A DNA stretch of 64,000 bases from Parelaphostrongylus tenuis (GCA_019055375.1 JAHQIW010007319.1:496001-560000); one strand, 5' to 3'. Positions 22,467 through 35,168 are shown, counted from the stretch's first letter. Translations and numbers: made by a program. Notes: a model not told the origin generated them from the letters alone.

Positions 22467-25400
22467 TCAACTTCCGCTGACAGTGCCAGTTGCCGAGAAG
22501 AAATGCGAGCCATACGGTCTTGATGCCAACCTCCGAATCGCTCGGTTTAGCACATTTTGCCACATCGTTCTCGACCAACTCGCCATAATAATATTTGTAG
22601 TCTGCACAAAATTTTTAATTAGAAAAGAAATTGTATGAAAAGAAAGTGTGTTCCAAACCGAGATTGATCCTGAAATTGTCAAGGGCGCACCGGAAACAGG
22701 CGCTATTATCGTCTGGCCCGGTGCTACCTGACATGACATCATTCGATCCATAGTGGTGCAAACTGCAGTCACCGTGTTGTCGATGATGATGCAAGCCATC
22801 GACCTCGCTGCGACTGCAAGAAGTTATGAGCGTTATAAAAGCATGCTTTTCGCATAGAATACATAGCTGGAAGGAAAGCGCTGAGAACAGCTTAGAGCAC
22901 TGCATTTATTTTAGTTTTCGTATCTCTATATTCTCTATATGGAATATTGAATACTATACCAATTATAGTAAAGGAGACGAAATTTGTCAAAAATTAGCAT
23001 TGGTCCTAAGACCGACTGTCTATTAACCTCGACAGGCTTCAGTAATTCTTATTTTTTCTTTCTTCTTAAGCGGAGCACGAGGCGTTAAATCCAAACTTCA
23101 TTCACAAAATCAAACAGCTAAAGTTTTCGCAGGTCGCCTTCGTCAGAGTCTGGAAAGGTCAGAGTTGTTCACAATCCACTCAGTAAAACACTTCCATCAC
23201 TTCTTCAAACGAACTGTCACACCCAGATTTCGATTGCATCAAGCACAAAGGCAACCTTAAACCTACTCACCGCTTTTGTTATATGTCTTCCACTGAATGA
23301 ACAGGTGAAGAACAGCGGAACGGTAATCACATAGGTCAGTAATGCACTATACTCATCAAAACAACAGTCTTATATACTGACTCATATCACGGGTGATTAC
23401 GAGGCATTCTTCCCTTCGGTTCATAGCTGGGTTGGTCGTGTTTATCTAGAACGTCTCAAGTATTTTTCGCTCTGATGTTTTTTGCTCCTGCTTAAGGACG
23501 TAACCTCTATGTCAAACACTCCGGCATGCTTTAGAACTCTATGTATATCTAGCGGAGTGTTTTTTCTAATATGGCACATGTCAGCTAGGTGTTCTTCTAT
23601 GCGAGCATAGAGCGGTCTACCCATTTCGCCAATACATTTATCATCGCACGCTTTGCAAGAGACTAGGTTTACTGTGCCTACGCTCATGCGATCACTGTCT
23701 TTGCCGTAAGGTAACATTAGGCAGTTTTTTGTTGTGCAGAGGCGGTCATATAGACGATTACGAACTAATTGGCGCCTAAGAGTATTTGGTGGTATTTCTG
23801 TCACTGACATCAGATGCTCTGAGCCTGCTCCTTTCAAGCAACGTTTTATAGCCATACTTATCTCACTCGAAAAGAACGGGAGGATAAACGGGATCTTACT
23901 TTCTCTAGAACTTTCGCGCAAGGATGTGTTGTTCCCTCTGAACATAAGCTGGGGGGTTACAAAGTTGTAGCCATTGGAAATGACTATTTGCCGAGCTAGC
24001 TTTCCGCATTCCCTTCTCTGCTCCTCTCCTATGCACACACCGGCGGCTGTTCGAAACATGTTTTTTACTAGCGCCTTGTTTATGTGCCAGGGATGAGATG
24101 AGAGATTGTGAACCAGGATATTTTTATTACTTGGCTTTCGGTACCACTTTGTAATATAGCCTTTATCGTTTGAGTTTATTTGCACGTTCAGAAAAGGAAT
24201 CCAATTATCTTTTGGCGTCACACGGGTGAATTTTATATACTCTGACTGTTCACCTAGCAGCCCTAAACATCCGTGTAGCTCTCCTTGAGTCGAACAGATG
24301 ATCAAGCAAACGGGTAGGCCAAACAGATGACCAAACAAACGAGAGGGTGCTCTATGCTCGCATAGATGAACACCTAGCTGACATGCGCCATGTTAGAAAA
24401 ACACTCCGTTAGGTATACATAGAACCCAAAAGCAAGCCGAAGGATTTGATATGAAGGTCACCATCCTTGAGCTGGAGCAAAAAACATTTGCGCGAAAGAC
24501 ACTTAGGGCGTTCTGGATAAACACGACCAATCCAGCTACGAACCGCAGGGAAAAATGCCTCTTAATCACTCGTGATATGAGTCATATACAAGACTGTTGT
24601 TTTGATGGGTATAGTGCATTACTGGCTTATATGACTACCATTCCGTTGTTCCTCACCTGTTCATTCAGTGGAAGACATGTAATAAAAGCGGCGAATATGT
24701 TTAAGGTTGACTTTGTGTTTGATGCGATCAAAATCTAGGTCTGACAATTTTCTCTAAAGAAGTGATGGAAGTGTTTGGCTGATTGGATTGTAAACAATTT
24801 TAATCTTTCCAGGCTCTGACGAAGGCGACCTGCCGAGACGTTAGCTGCGTGATTGTGTAAATAAAGTTTGGATTTAACACCTCCTGCTCGGCTTAATAAG
24901 AATTAACATAACTCCAAAGACTTTGCTTTACTCGTCCTTACAATAGTTTTCACACGTTCTAGAGCTGTTCTATTAATGTTCTGATACATGCTTATCTTTC
25001 CAAGAAAATATGAAGGCAGCCGTATCTTCTTGATACCTGTTACATTTATTACTTCAAATTTTCTAATTGGTTCAATACTGAATACTCACGCTCAGTCGGG
25101 TCCATTACACTAAGCCGAACGTTTGGGCACATCAGTGGTGTGTAAGTGACTGTTACACTCAGCTGATCCAAAATAGTCGAAATGACAGCATCAGATAGGA
25201 AAGCACTACGAGCTTGGCTTTCGAGGACGTCAAAGACCTACGAAGCAAATATTTCCATTAGTTTGAAGAAATTTTTGTGGAAGCTATTCTGATAAAATAA
25301 TGTGGAGCGGTGTAATATAGTAATTCTAAAAGGCTAACATACTGTCACATATTGAGCTCACTTCCTACGCCTTACCAAGTATCGCTAAGTAAGAAAACAC

Positions 25401-25919
25401 CCAAAATCAAAGATTTTCGGCTTACTGCTTGCATTACAAGGCGTTGTACAAATCCCGTAGCTCCTGCTTCACTAGTTGCAATACCAGGGACCACGGCTTG
25501 GACACTGGGTGCGGCTGAGTAAGCCATGGCAACAGGCAAAGTAAAGCCAGTGACGGTGAAGTTCTTAGTGCTTCCTCCAACGGGATTTTTCAGCTTTGTT
25601 GTTAATAATTAAAAATTAATTTACTATGCATGAAGATTTTTCTTGTTTAAAAAACCAAAATTCAATTTTTCTGATCAGAAGGCTCAGATTGCGACAGAAG
25701 TCATTGATGGAGTCTGAGAAGCATGCAATATGATTAAAGTTCACAAACTTCTATCTGAGGTCCAGGATTTGCCTAGCCCACAAGTATCCATAATTCATTA
25801 CCTTGACCTGCAGGCAACACTCCACATCCCAACACTGTTGAGATGGTGGCAAGTAGCAACATTACAAAGAGTCTCTTATGAAGAGTCGAATATTTTGCAG
25901 TGCGTTGAAGAATATTCAT
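22467..25919 (-). CDS. Small secreted protein, intact family member (copy B)
   Basis: Five minus-strand exons: 25919-25802, 25593-25426, 25237-25090, 22813-22659 and 22601-22467 (TGA at the end). They encode about 240 residues. Exon 1 is a signal peptide (core LFVMLLLATISTVLG) followed by CGVLPAGQ. A TTTTAG acceptor lies 8 nt before the ATG, suggesting spliced-leader addition. Exons 2-5 join in phases 0, 1 and 0 with donors GTAAGC, GTGAGT and GTTTGG. Their acceptors end TTCGTAG, TTGCAG and GTGCAG. Conserved motifs are NFTVTGFTLPVAMAYS, DVLESQARSAFLSDAVIS, CIIIDNTVTAVC and the tail NRAIRRLASRPYGSHFFSA. The exon 1-2 junction is unresolved: exon 1 ends in phase 1 and exon 2 appears to start in phase 0, so a small exon or a lesion may be missed. 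The role is unknown. It is presumably extracellular. A PLE fills most of intron 3. Confidence 0.65.
23115..23150 (-). ncRNA. PLE hammerhead ribozyme candidate
   Basis: Minus strand: CTGACGA (plus 23140-23146), stem II region AGGCGACCTGC, GAAA, then ACTTTAGCTG. Stem III is poor, so cleavage is doubtful. The position in the element's terminal repeat matches what is known for PLEs. Confidence 0.6.
23442..24338 (-). CDS. PLE protein, C-terminal RT end plus GIY-YIG endonuclease (partial)
   Basis: An open frame of 298 codons, 5'-truncated. The N-terminal third is the post-catalytic part of the PLE reverse transcriptase (WIPFLNVQI, GYITKWYRKPSNKN, LSSHPWHINKALVKN). The last hundred residues hold the PLE GIY-YIG nuclease: a SCKACDDKCIGEMGRPLYAR segment followed by EEHLAD. 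It combines a cysteine-pair insertion with the YIG box, here CIG. The nuclease nicks target DNA during retrotransposition. The tyrosine-to-cysteine change in the YIG box may impair it. The palm domain with YxDD is absent, so the protein cannot work alone. The start given is merely the first Met in the truncated frame. Confidence 0.8.
   Translation of the reverse strand: MFGHLFGLPVCLIICSTQGELHGCLGLLGEQSEYIKFTRVTPKDNWIPFLNVQINSNDKGYITKWYRKPSNKNILVHNLSSHPWHINKALVKNMFRTAAGVCIGEEQRRECGKLARQIVISNGYNFVTPQLMFRGNNTSLRESSRESKIPFILPFFSSEISMAIKRCLKGAGSEHLMSVTEIPPNTLRRQLVRNRLYDRLCTTKNCLMLPYGKDSDRMSVGTVNLVSCKACDDKCIGEMGRPLYARIEEHLADMCHIRKNTPLDIHRVLKHAGVFDIEVTSLSRSKKHQSEKYLRRSR
24811..24848 (+). ncRNA. PLE hammerhead ribozyme candidate
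   Basis: CTGACGA is at 24816-24822, followed by stem II with GGC...GCC, then GAGA in place of GAAA, a minimal stem III ACGT and cleavage triplet GTT. Stem I is GGCT with AGCT. One core substitution (GAGA) suggests reduced or lost activity. It sits 40 nt before the outer end of the rightward terminal repeat. Confidence 0.65.
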
Positions 25920-28289
25920 TTTGGCTCCTAAAATGACAAGTAAGCATCGTAGACTTAACAAATTCACCCTCTTTCCATCAAAATATTCACAAGGCAACGA
26001 CGGATTTGGAGCGAAGCACATATGCATAAGTGACGTCGCCTTAGCAGTTTTTGTTTCCAAGAATTTCACAACTATTCAACTCTTTCGATTCCAAGCAAAT
26101 TTCCGCAGAACGTCTTGTGACAAATTCTGCAAAAGCGCAAAGAAGGCGGTTGGTGGTTTGAAATTAGTGAAATATCATTTGATGATAAGTCGCCTAAAGG
26201 AGAACACATAAGAGAAATTCTAGCAAATGCGGTAATTCCGTGAACGGCTCGGTATGGTTCCCGCCTGCCCATTTCTGATCTTGAGACATCAAAGTCCGAC
26301 TTTTTCAAAAAAAGAAAACTCTTGTCGAAAAAGCAAAATTTACAAGTGTGCTTTTAAGAGCGTTTATGCAAGTAGATATTTGATAACATAAACGGTGCAC
26401 AAACTTTTGCTGAGAAGCGTTTCTGGCTACATTAATTTATGGAGTGGTGATCGCGTTTGTTAGGCTTCTCATCCACCTTTCACATATTGTGAGCCTATAA
26501 ATTCTCCTTTGCTGATGGGGGCCGACTGATGTTCAAAATAGAAACTCTGGAGCAATTTGTCACTGAGTATTCAAAAGCAGACGGAGATCCATATGCAGCC
26601 AAGAAATTATCAATATGAGAAAGCAAGAGGGTGACTATGTCACGATTAAACGTAGGAGAAACAACAATATAAGCGCTATAAGTTCGTCGACTTAATATAT
26701 CGGAATGAGGAAGCACAGTGGAGGTTATCGAGATTGTAAAAGAACGTGACGGTGAGCAGAAGCTGCCTTGTTCACTGTCTTAGAGATTCCACATCGCTCA
26801 TCAAGGAGAATGTTGTTGGAACGCCTTTAATTTCTCACACTTTCTTCACAATATTGGCACGAAACATAATTTTTGCACATTTCGTGTCTGAAAAGTCTCG
26901 TATGTTTTGTATGATGGTTACAAACTCTAATGTGGCTAGTATCATATTTACGAATACTTTATGAAAAAATCATCTAAGTCCTAGATGTAGTTTTCTTCTT
27001 ATACGCAATCAATTTGATTCATTAGCATCAAAAATTCTTGGAGTAATGCGAAAACTTTCACCTAAACCGACTCCTTACAGCAAATTTTTCTGTGCCTTAC
27101 AAAAAGAGAAATCAGTTCAATACGATTCGAAATTTTTTTCAGTAGATTCAGTAGCACTCGCTCTTAAATTCATACAAATGATGTGCAGTATATGGTAGAT
27201 CGGATTTCGGACTTCAAAGTGCTTTTTGGCGACGGCTGCACCTGTTTTAAAATGGAAAATCCCTTGAAGAACATTTGCTTACTTTTCAACTAACTGTATT
27301 TTCAAACCGCGTCATAAACATTCAGTGCGGTCTGAGAAAATTTCCTCATCCTTTTCAAGCTTAATATGTAACTGGCTGACGTACGAGGTAGGTTCGTATC
27401 AATTCAAAAAATTGAAAACCATGCTTTTACGTGGATTTAACCAAAACGCGTTTCACAGGCTTCATTATCAATAAGAAACACTAATGAGACGTGTGGTTCT
27501 AATGAGGAGGAAGATACTGCTTGAAGGTAGATAAGCCACTGAAGTATCAACTTCTAAAAACTTTTATTTCTATAAGAAGTGTGAGCAATTTCGGCTGGCG
27601 AGGACGCATCAATAGCAATGTGGTGATTTTTTTTCAAATTCAGATCTTTGTCACCACTAAAAATATCTAATCGAAGATAATAAAAAAATACGAAACAAGA
27701 GACTCCAATGTGACTCCTTGGTCTGAACATGCCGAAACAACTGCAAAATGATGATTTCATTGTCAAAAATGATGCTGCTCACTGTGTGTGATGACTCTCT
27801 ATTGAGAGCAATCAACAATATTCTGATTATTAGTGTACTTCAGGAGTTAGCACCCTCAGGAGCACTACAGCAAATGTGTTCTCTATTGTTCTCTGAGTGC
27901 TACCTTTTGTGTATCAACTCACACTTTACCATGAACGTTATTCATCGTTGCATATTTTACCATTGATCAAAGGCACCAAATTTAATTGTAATCTCCATTC
28001 CGCTAGTACACCGTACAATAAATGTTATTTTGAAAACCAAGCGCAGTATTCAAATCTCCTTTCTTCAAATTGTCGAACGATTACTGATAGTCTAATAAAA
28101 AGAGCTTTTTCCTGGAACATCATGAGTGTTTTCAGCAGAATGCCACTACATTCCACAAAACTCTGCATTGTAAAGTCAGGGTTTTTAGGACACCTAAAAA
28201 ATTTTCCACTAGAAATAATTTCACAGAAACCTCTCCAGTACTGTTCGATTTTGTAGCTACAAAATTAGCATGGAATCAAAATCTTACAC

Positions 28290-29300
28290 ATCACTTGTAT
28301 CACCTGTCGTCCCGTTGATCGTCGATTACCCCCAACACTTCCATTTTAGCCTACCTCGTTCAGAAGTGAAACAGTGAGTTCCCCTCGCTCTAGTGATTTG
28401 TGGAGCATCATATTCCTTTCTAGGCTTTTCGTGAAGAAAACGGACTATCGGGTTGGTGGTCTTCTTGTGGAGCGCTTGATATTCCGAGGAATCCAGTCGG
28501 CAACGGCTCTCATTCATCCGTTGTCGTTGGAGCGCATCACCTGTCCGGCCCGCCTTATCTGCGATGCCCTGGAGTGAAGAACAGAGTCTTCAATCTTCAG
28601 TCGCTGACGTTGATCGGAACTTTAGATCCTTTCTCTCATTCGCGAGGTACGGGATACTCCTAGCATCGATCCTTCGACTGCGCGTTCAATAACGCCAAGT
28701 GATATTTCATCCTGCTTATTAGCGACCAAGTTTCTGCTGGATACGTTAGGGCAGAAATAATCGTCGAGTCGAAAAGGTGGGCTCGGAGTCGGATGCTTTT
28801 TGTCCTCTTCACTGCATCTTCTATGCTTTTGAACGTTTCCCAAGCCGCTCGTTTCCTCCTGCTCAACTCTGGAGCTAGGTCGTTCATCATGTTGATTTCA
28901 CGACTTAGATAGACGTAACTGGAGCATTCGGGGATTGTCGTTCGGCTGAGCGTGAATGGTGCATTCAAAACCCATCCGTTCCTCATAAACATCGTTTTCG
29001 TAAGGTTTAGATGAAGACCAATTTGCCACAAGCGTTGTCGAAATCTGTCAACATTCGCTCCACTTGGCTGACGCTTAGTGTTATGAGGAGGATATCATCA
29101 CTAAAACGAAGATGGTTTGATTGTCGACCGTCAATTTTCACTCCCATTTCGTCCCATTCTAATGCTCGCATGATGTTTTGAAGGGTGGCAGTCAATAATA
29201 TTGACGAGATTGTATCGCTTTGTCGAACCCCTCTTCTTACTTCGAAGGCAATGCTGTTATTGAACGGCGAAATTTTGGTAGTGAAATCTTCATATATCTA
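28290..29300 (-). mobile_element. RTE-type LINE, 3' half, degraded
   Basis: Ortholog of the 9000-10300 insertion. Minus-strand frames hold LRFSDDILL, the RT catalytic box, near 29090-29116. ELSRRKRAAWETFKSIED, the region after the RT thumb, lies in 28660-29031. A broken C-terminus occupies 28326-28620. The RT frame continues upstream to about 29195. The foldback found in the copy 1 LINE is absent here. Confidence 0.85.
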
Positions 29301-30489
29301 TGCACACCCATATATATGTATATGGATGACCTATCGATTGATTGCAAAGACACGAGTGAAATCGTTTTGTTTAACCGCTTACAAGCAATATATTTTTTAC
29401 AACGATGTAGTTTTCTGTTGGAAAAATTCGATATTTCGGCAAGCATTGCGACCACTGCTATGGATTTGTTCTAAAAGAAATTTCCCCATGAGGTTTCATC
29501 GTCTAGTGAGAACAGTGCTTCTTTAGAACCTTTGATCAACCGTATTGCGGGCGCGCATCAATGTTCGTAGCAGTCTGAACAGTGCGACCACGTTGAGGAG
29601 TCAAAAGACCCCTCATCGTCCTCAGAGAGTTAACCATTTTTTCGAACATTATTTTACAGACGGTCTCACTCATGGAATAAGCACCGTGATGTGCGGATTA
29701 GAAAATTTTATTCAGTTTTGAAATAAGCAAAATTTTCCCACATGGAATGTAATAAATTCCATTTTTCCATTTCGCGGCTGACAAATTGAAATATCTTGGC
29801 GCTGTGTTATCGCATGTCTCGTTATGAGTATTTTGCGGGCAATAAATAATGCTAGCTAGGCAGCTGCGCTTTCTAGCACTTCCGTGATGAAGCAGCTATG
29901 TCTTTTAGCAAATTCCTTGACGTATTAGTTGAAATGGCCACCGACGAACGGTTTCGCTATAGTATCCTCCATCATGAATTGCATCCATTGCAGCGCCCTC
30001 CCTTGCTTCAGAATCAGTCCTAGATGAACGTTCCATTATCACCACCATCGACACTTTCTGGCGCAGTCATATCTCAAACTCTATGATCTACCGAAAATGC
30101 AATGCTTCAGTGGAGTGCACTAATTTGACCACTTCTGTTTTGAAAGGCTGTCCATGTTAAGAAGCAACGTGAATCCGTGGCAGTCTATCAAATGGTGCGG
30201 TGTTGTTCAACACCGTTTCCTGTGTTTACACAAGTTGACGAAGACATTGTGAGTAGTGTGAAAAGGCATCAATATTTTCCTAATCGCTGCAGCTTCAATA
30301 CACTGACCTACAGTAAGTCCACGATTGGGTACAATCAGATTAGGAGCTCATGCGTTGGATACCATGAACGAAGGTCTTTGACGAGTAGCGCTGTTAAGTG
30401 AGTCTGTCAAGGCTGCTTATTGACTCACTGTACGAAAAAATTATCTGGCGCAAGAAATACATACTTCTGGCTTGAAAAAGGCACATTGT

Positions 30490-30810
30490 GGGACAAAGCA
30501 TATTAATAAGTGATGTTGGTTGGCTACAGATTCATGATAGATTGTCGATTCTCTGAATAGCAAGCATTTCCAAGCTCATAACATTCAAGAAATTTTGTTC
30601 ACCCTAAATTCAGCTTAACAATAGGCTCTGATAAAATCCTACTCATAGAAATCAAAAGTCCAGCACTCACTACATCCCAACATTAAGAATAAAAGCTTCG
30701 TCACGGACTACCTCTTTTCAGAAGCTTGTGTGACGTTGGCATATTTTCTTCGGAAGCGATGGCTAACGTTTCGACAGTCTCGCATTTCAAAAGGAACTAT
30801 ATCATACCAT
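30490..30810 (-). mobile_element. PLE-terminus-like relic
   Basis: It shares a CTACAGATTCATGAT...CAAGAAATTTTGTTCACC stretch with 41620-41720, 55290-55370 and 58960-59000. It ends in a minus-strand GTCGAAACGTTAGCC segment (30765-30790), which matches the 3' half of the PLE hammerhead. No coding sequence. Confidence 0.4.
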
Positions 30811-30869
30811 AACTAAGTGCTGTTCAGTAATTTCTATATCTAAATTAACAAATTACGGGTCACTGAAGT

Positions 30870-31925
30870 CTGTCGGGATCATCACGTGGCCTCAATCCTA
30901 ACATTTGTCAACTAGGAAAAAGCGTTTGATAGCGTCGAAACGAATGCAGTCCTATCAGCACTAGTCGATCAAGTGGATCCGTCCTATACAAGAACCCTAT
31001 CACATTGTTGTGGTAACTGCACAATAAACAAAGAGCTTCTTCATCTACTTTTGACCATACCTATTGGTAAAAGGGTTCGACAGGAATACGATATCGCCAA
31101 AGCTGTTCACCGCCGCGTAGCAGTGCGTAATGAAATCACATGATTATGACGAGGAGCATTCATGTTGATGGAAAATTCCTGTCACATGTTCGTATGCTAA
31201 CTACATTGCCAATTTTCGAAAAGTACCGATGAAGCAGAGGCGATGCTAAAGGAATTGAACGAAACGGGAAAGAAGATCGATTATGTATTAATAGGATGAA
31301 GACCCAGTTTATGAAGAACCCAAGGTGCAATGGTGATCAAGTCGAAATGGGTGGCTCTCTCGTTGCAAAATCACCTCGTATGCAGAATGAGACGCACTCT
31401 GGCCTCTCAGAGAAGCCACCGACCAGCTAACGGAAAAAAACTCCGTGCTCACCTTTTTAATTCAACGGTGTTCCCGGCGCCCTGCTCTGTAGCTGAAACG
31501 TGGGCTGACACTCCGACATCGTCAAAACTCTTACGAACAACTCACAGAGCGTAGAACGATGCCTTCTCAAATACAGTCGGCTCTCACAACATTCAGCCAG
31601 CTTGCATGGCTCAAATCATCAGAGTCTAATATATCTTCGTGACCCAGAGATCTATAATCTACAACGAAACACGGATAGACCTCTCATATACTGAGAAGAA
31701 CGGACGACAGATGGACGAAAAGAGCTGTAGAGTGGTTTCCAGGACAATGTAAGCGTCCTCAAGGACGATCTCTTACACGTTGGGCTCACGTGTTCGTTAA
31801 AAGAATTGAAGAGCTGTGCTCGCAGCTCCCACTTCTTTTTCAGATCACGGTATCATACTCGCGCTGGGGTCAGGACAATTAGTGAAGACGGACCGTTCAA
31901 GTATCAAGTATCAAGTAAGTATAAA
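30870..31925 (+). mobile_element. RTE-type LINE, internally deleted
   Basis: Plus-strand frames give EKAFDSVETNAVLSAL and IPIGKRVRQE, from the RT palm, then a gap. Later pieces lead to a C-terminus reading RWAHVFVKRIEELC and VSYSRWGQDN with a stop near 31880. The 3' end is a short tandem TCAAGTATCAAGTA tail (31893-31917), as expected for RTE elements. The part around the FADD box is missing or shifted. Confidence 0.8.
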
Positions 31926-32249
31926 TAAACAAATGCAGAATCAGTTCGATCGTCTAATTATCAAAAACGAACACACTGATTAACTTTTTGCATGGATTAA
32001 ATCACCAATTGGTGGTTTGAAAAAGTGTAGGAAAACAGTTTCATATGTTCATATACAACACAAGAAAGCAAAAAAAAAAATCAATTCAAAAGTTCTGCCG
32101 TTTTACCGGCAGTTTTACATTGTCTCCCATTGAGGTCACCTGTCGTGAGAGTATCAAATAACTAGATCCTCTACTCCAAAAAAGTCCTTATAAATCATGT
32201 CTATTACTATTAGAAGAAATCTTGAACAAAATCAATTTTTATCAGCAGT

Positions 32250-32960
32250 TTGTTTTATTGCTCCTTAACCAATTTGTTACGATACTTGGATGCTTACTTG
32301 GACGCTTAGACGGTCTGCCTTTACGATTAGTGGGGCCCCAGCACATTTTAGATTCTCTTCCTCTTCTCGCCATTGTCGTCCAAGGTGATGGCTTGATTCA
32401 AGCATGGCGGCTGGCTTGAAATTCGTACCGCGATCTGTAAATTATCGGCAGCTGTGAGTACAGCCAATTATTTCTGCCAACGAACACGCTCACGTCACGT
32501 GTAGGTGGCCGTTTTGTGGAGAGAGTGTATTAATGTGGAGTCCACTTCACAATTCGCTTTGTTCATGTATCGTCTGACCTTCTTATCGTATGACCGATCC
32601 ATCTGTTTTTTCACAATCGCTGTAAGTCCTGAAGCCCGAAGATAGAATAAACCTTCAGATCTGAGCTGCGCAAGTCGACTAGGTGTTTTGAGTGCCGACT
32701 ACATCACAGAAGATGTTGGTTAAGCGCTCCGTGAGTAGCTTACAGTAGTATTGACGTTTTCGAGGTATCACCCCACGTCCCTGTCGCATAACAAAACGCT
32801 GTGAGGATTGACGAATCAAAAATGTGTACGCGGAGTTTAGGGTCCACTATCTGGTCGGTAGCTTTCTTGAGAGGCTCGGAGCGGCCCATGCTGCGCTCCT
32901 TTTTCTGTCCAGTTCCTCCTTCATGATGCTCGCCATGCTCATAGAACGTCAAAGTATACG
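32250..32960 (-). mobile_element. Second RTE-like LINE 3' end, opposite orientation
   Basis: Minus-strand frames give SMASIMKEELDRK-like and WAASEPLKKATDQ-like pieces, then LRVHIFDSSILTAFCYATGTW. Further on come IVKKQMDRSYDKKVRRY and RGRPSKRPSKHP. These match the post-RT region of RTE-like proteins but are not close to the other copies in the window. It faces the plus-strand LINE ending at 31925, tail to tail. Confidence 0.6.
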
Positions 32961-34833
32961 TACGAGCTGGTCTTCTTGATCAGAAAACCATTCGATTCGA
33001 TTTGTTCATCTATGCACCATTGATTCTTTACGAATTTGTTGTAGTAAATGAAATGAAACCTAGTGATTTAAAACTTTGGATATACTCTAACACTACGACT
33101 GCTACGAATGCAGCCACGTTGAGGGGAAAGTTTGAAACTCAAACAACTGAAGCTTTCTCATTTTATAATTTGTGATACAAAATCGGGGACAAATGAAAAA
33201 CGACCCCTTTCACTGAGCAAGAAGCAACTATGAGAGTTTAGAAATCTTAAGGAAGTTTGAATTTCTGGATACTGCGCCAAGTGCTTCTTTGTATTTCGAT
33301 CAATTTATCGCGAAACGCCGTGTCGAATCTGCGTTCACCAGACACCCAGACCGTCCGTTAGCTGATAAATAAGCATCTTGAACATGTTAAAGTCGGTCGT
33401 ATTTCCTCTGCTACACTAAGAACTTCTTGAGGCAGAATATGTCGAAGTGCGAGAATTTAGATTAGTTAAGTAAAATGCATGTCAAATATTGAATAACAAT
33501 AAGCTGTTGGAAGAGATCATTCACAAGGATTCTGGAAATGACTCGTTTCGTTAAGTGCCGCTGCTTGAATTCGGCTCCCTCCTTCTCATTTCTGATGCTG
33601 CGAATTAAAATCCCCATTTTTCCAAAAAATGAAATAATCGGATTTGAAAAAGCGCTAAGAGTGTAACTAGACTTTTTGAGAAAAGGTGTGAAAGCAAACA
33701 TTCATTGGCAAGAATGAGGAGCAACACAACTTTTGCAGCAAACCGTTTTGACTATCAATTTTTAAAGAGCATCAGTTGAGTCAGTGTTTCCATTAGCCTC
33801 TTCTATTTGAATGCTAATCAAATCACTTTCGTTGGTGGAGAGGCTGAATGCTCTCAAAATAGAAAGTTCCATAGAATTTCCTGCGCAAGCCGAAAAATCT
33901 TTTGGTTTGTCTATGTTGGAAAGATAACTTGAGAGCACCGTCAGCGCTGTGTAATCATAGACCCTGCTACGATTCTTTTATGAGGCGCGGTTAGCGTTGA
34001 ATAAACAGTTGCGTGCTGTGGCATTTTCGATTTTGTTCTGCATCTCTAATACGATACTCTACTGAGTCAGTAAATTTCAAGTAAAGCTTCTAATAACAAA
34101 TGTTCTCTTCTATAACTTATGGTTGCAAATGACTGAAAATAGGTAAATCGGGAAGTCAAAAGTGTCATAGAAAACTAAATGAATAAACTTCATGCTATCG
34201 TTGTTTCCGAAGAGTGCCCTTTCATCAGAAATATCCGTGACCGTTCGTGCGTTGGCTTCGCCATGCTGCGGTATACCTTTCAAGTGATGAGTAAACCAGA
34301 AGTACTCGCCCCTAGAAAAAAACGGACAGATTCGTTAAATCGGAATGCCATGGCAGTGTTTGTGAGTGTACAAAAACAGTTTCATGTGTTCATATCATCT
34401 ACTGAGAAGAAAATGTTCCACAAAGGTCTTACAGGCATCTCCGGTACCTTTGGAATATCTCACACACCGGTTATCTATCGCAGAATAAATAAAATCTTCT
34501 AGGATACAAGAATATTTTCAAAGACTGCTATCCTTGCTAAAATAATTAGTAAAATCATCATTAACAGTGGTTTCTGCTTTTAGTCTTTGTGACACTCTAC
34601 ATGTTCGCGAATCATAAGCAAAGAAAACTTCTTTTTATGATCTTTTTTATCAGAAATACTCAGTCACTCCAAAGGAAGCAGTGAATAGAAATTCATCATA
34701 TTATGCACTCTATTGCAACTAATTGCATTAAAGTAATTAATCAACGTCCATCTGATGTGCCAGTTTATTACTCTAATACTGAAGTAAATTCAATCCAATG
34801 TAAATGTTCGTCTCAATCAGGTCAGAATTTAAT

Positions 34834-35168
34834 TCAGTTTCCACCAACAGTAGCAGCTGCCGAGAAAAAAAAATGCGATTTACACGGACCTGATGCCAAC
34901 CTTTGAACCGTTCGGTTCACTAATTGTTCACGACCAGTTGTCCACAACTACGTTTGTGGTCTGCACAAAATCTTTTTCACAGTACGAAGGTATGGGGGAA
35001 TAGAAAGGGAATGGATTCAGACCAAGGGAGATCTTGAAACTGACGCCGGATACAGACGTTATTCTCACTTCCTTGATCGATAAAATGCACACTGACCAAC
35101 CGTTTTTGCAGTGTAAATTTCGATCACCGTGTTGCCAATGATGATGCAGCTCTTGTCCATTGTTCTCA
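34834..35168 (-). pseudogene. Secreted-protein family, copy E (exons 4-5 only)
   Basis: Partner of copy D after the large duplication. Exon 4 (35168 leftward) begins after TTGCAG and retains the SVSGVSFKIS part deleted in copy D. Exon 5 (34960-34834) has a frame break before the final VGGN and TGA. No exons 1-3; a mariner relic lies upstream. Non-functional. Confidence 0.65.

Larger units (their letters stand above)
23055..24890. mobile_element. Penelope-like element with inverted termini
   Basis: A leftward copy (23055-24338) holds the C-terminal part of the PLE protein and its 3' terminus. A rightward, 5'-truncated copy of the same terminus follows head to head (about 24335-24890), matching the last GIY-YIG codons plus the tail. 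The outer ends are inverted versions of one another (TTAAATCCAAACTT on the left, AAGTTTGGATTTAA on the right). The element lies in intron 3 of the secreted-protein gene. The sibling intron at 5409-5776 lacks it and is about 370 bp. Confidence 0.85.

Noticed and set aside
23734..23970. Open frame on the plus strand inside the PLE
   Set aside because: Shadow of the minus-strand PLE frame, which has clear homology.
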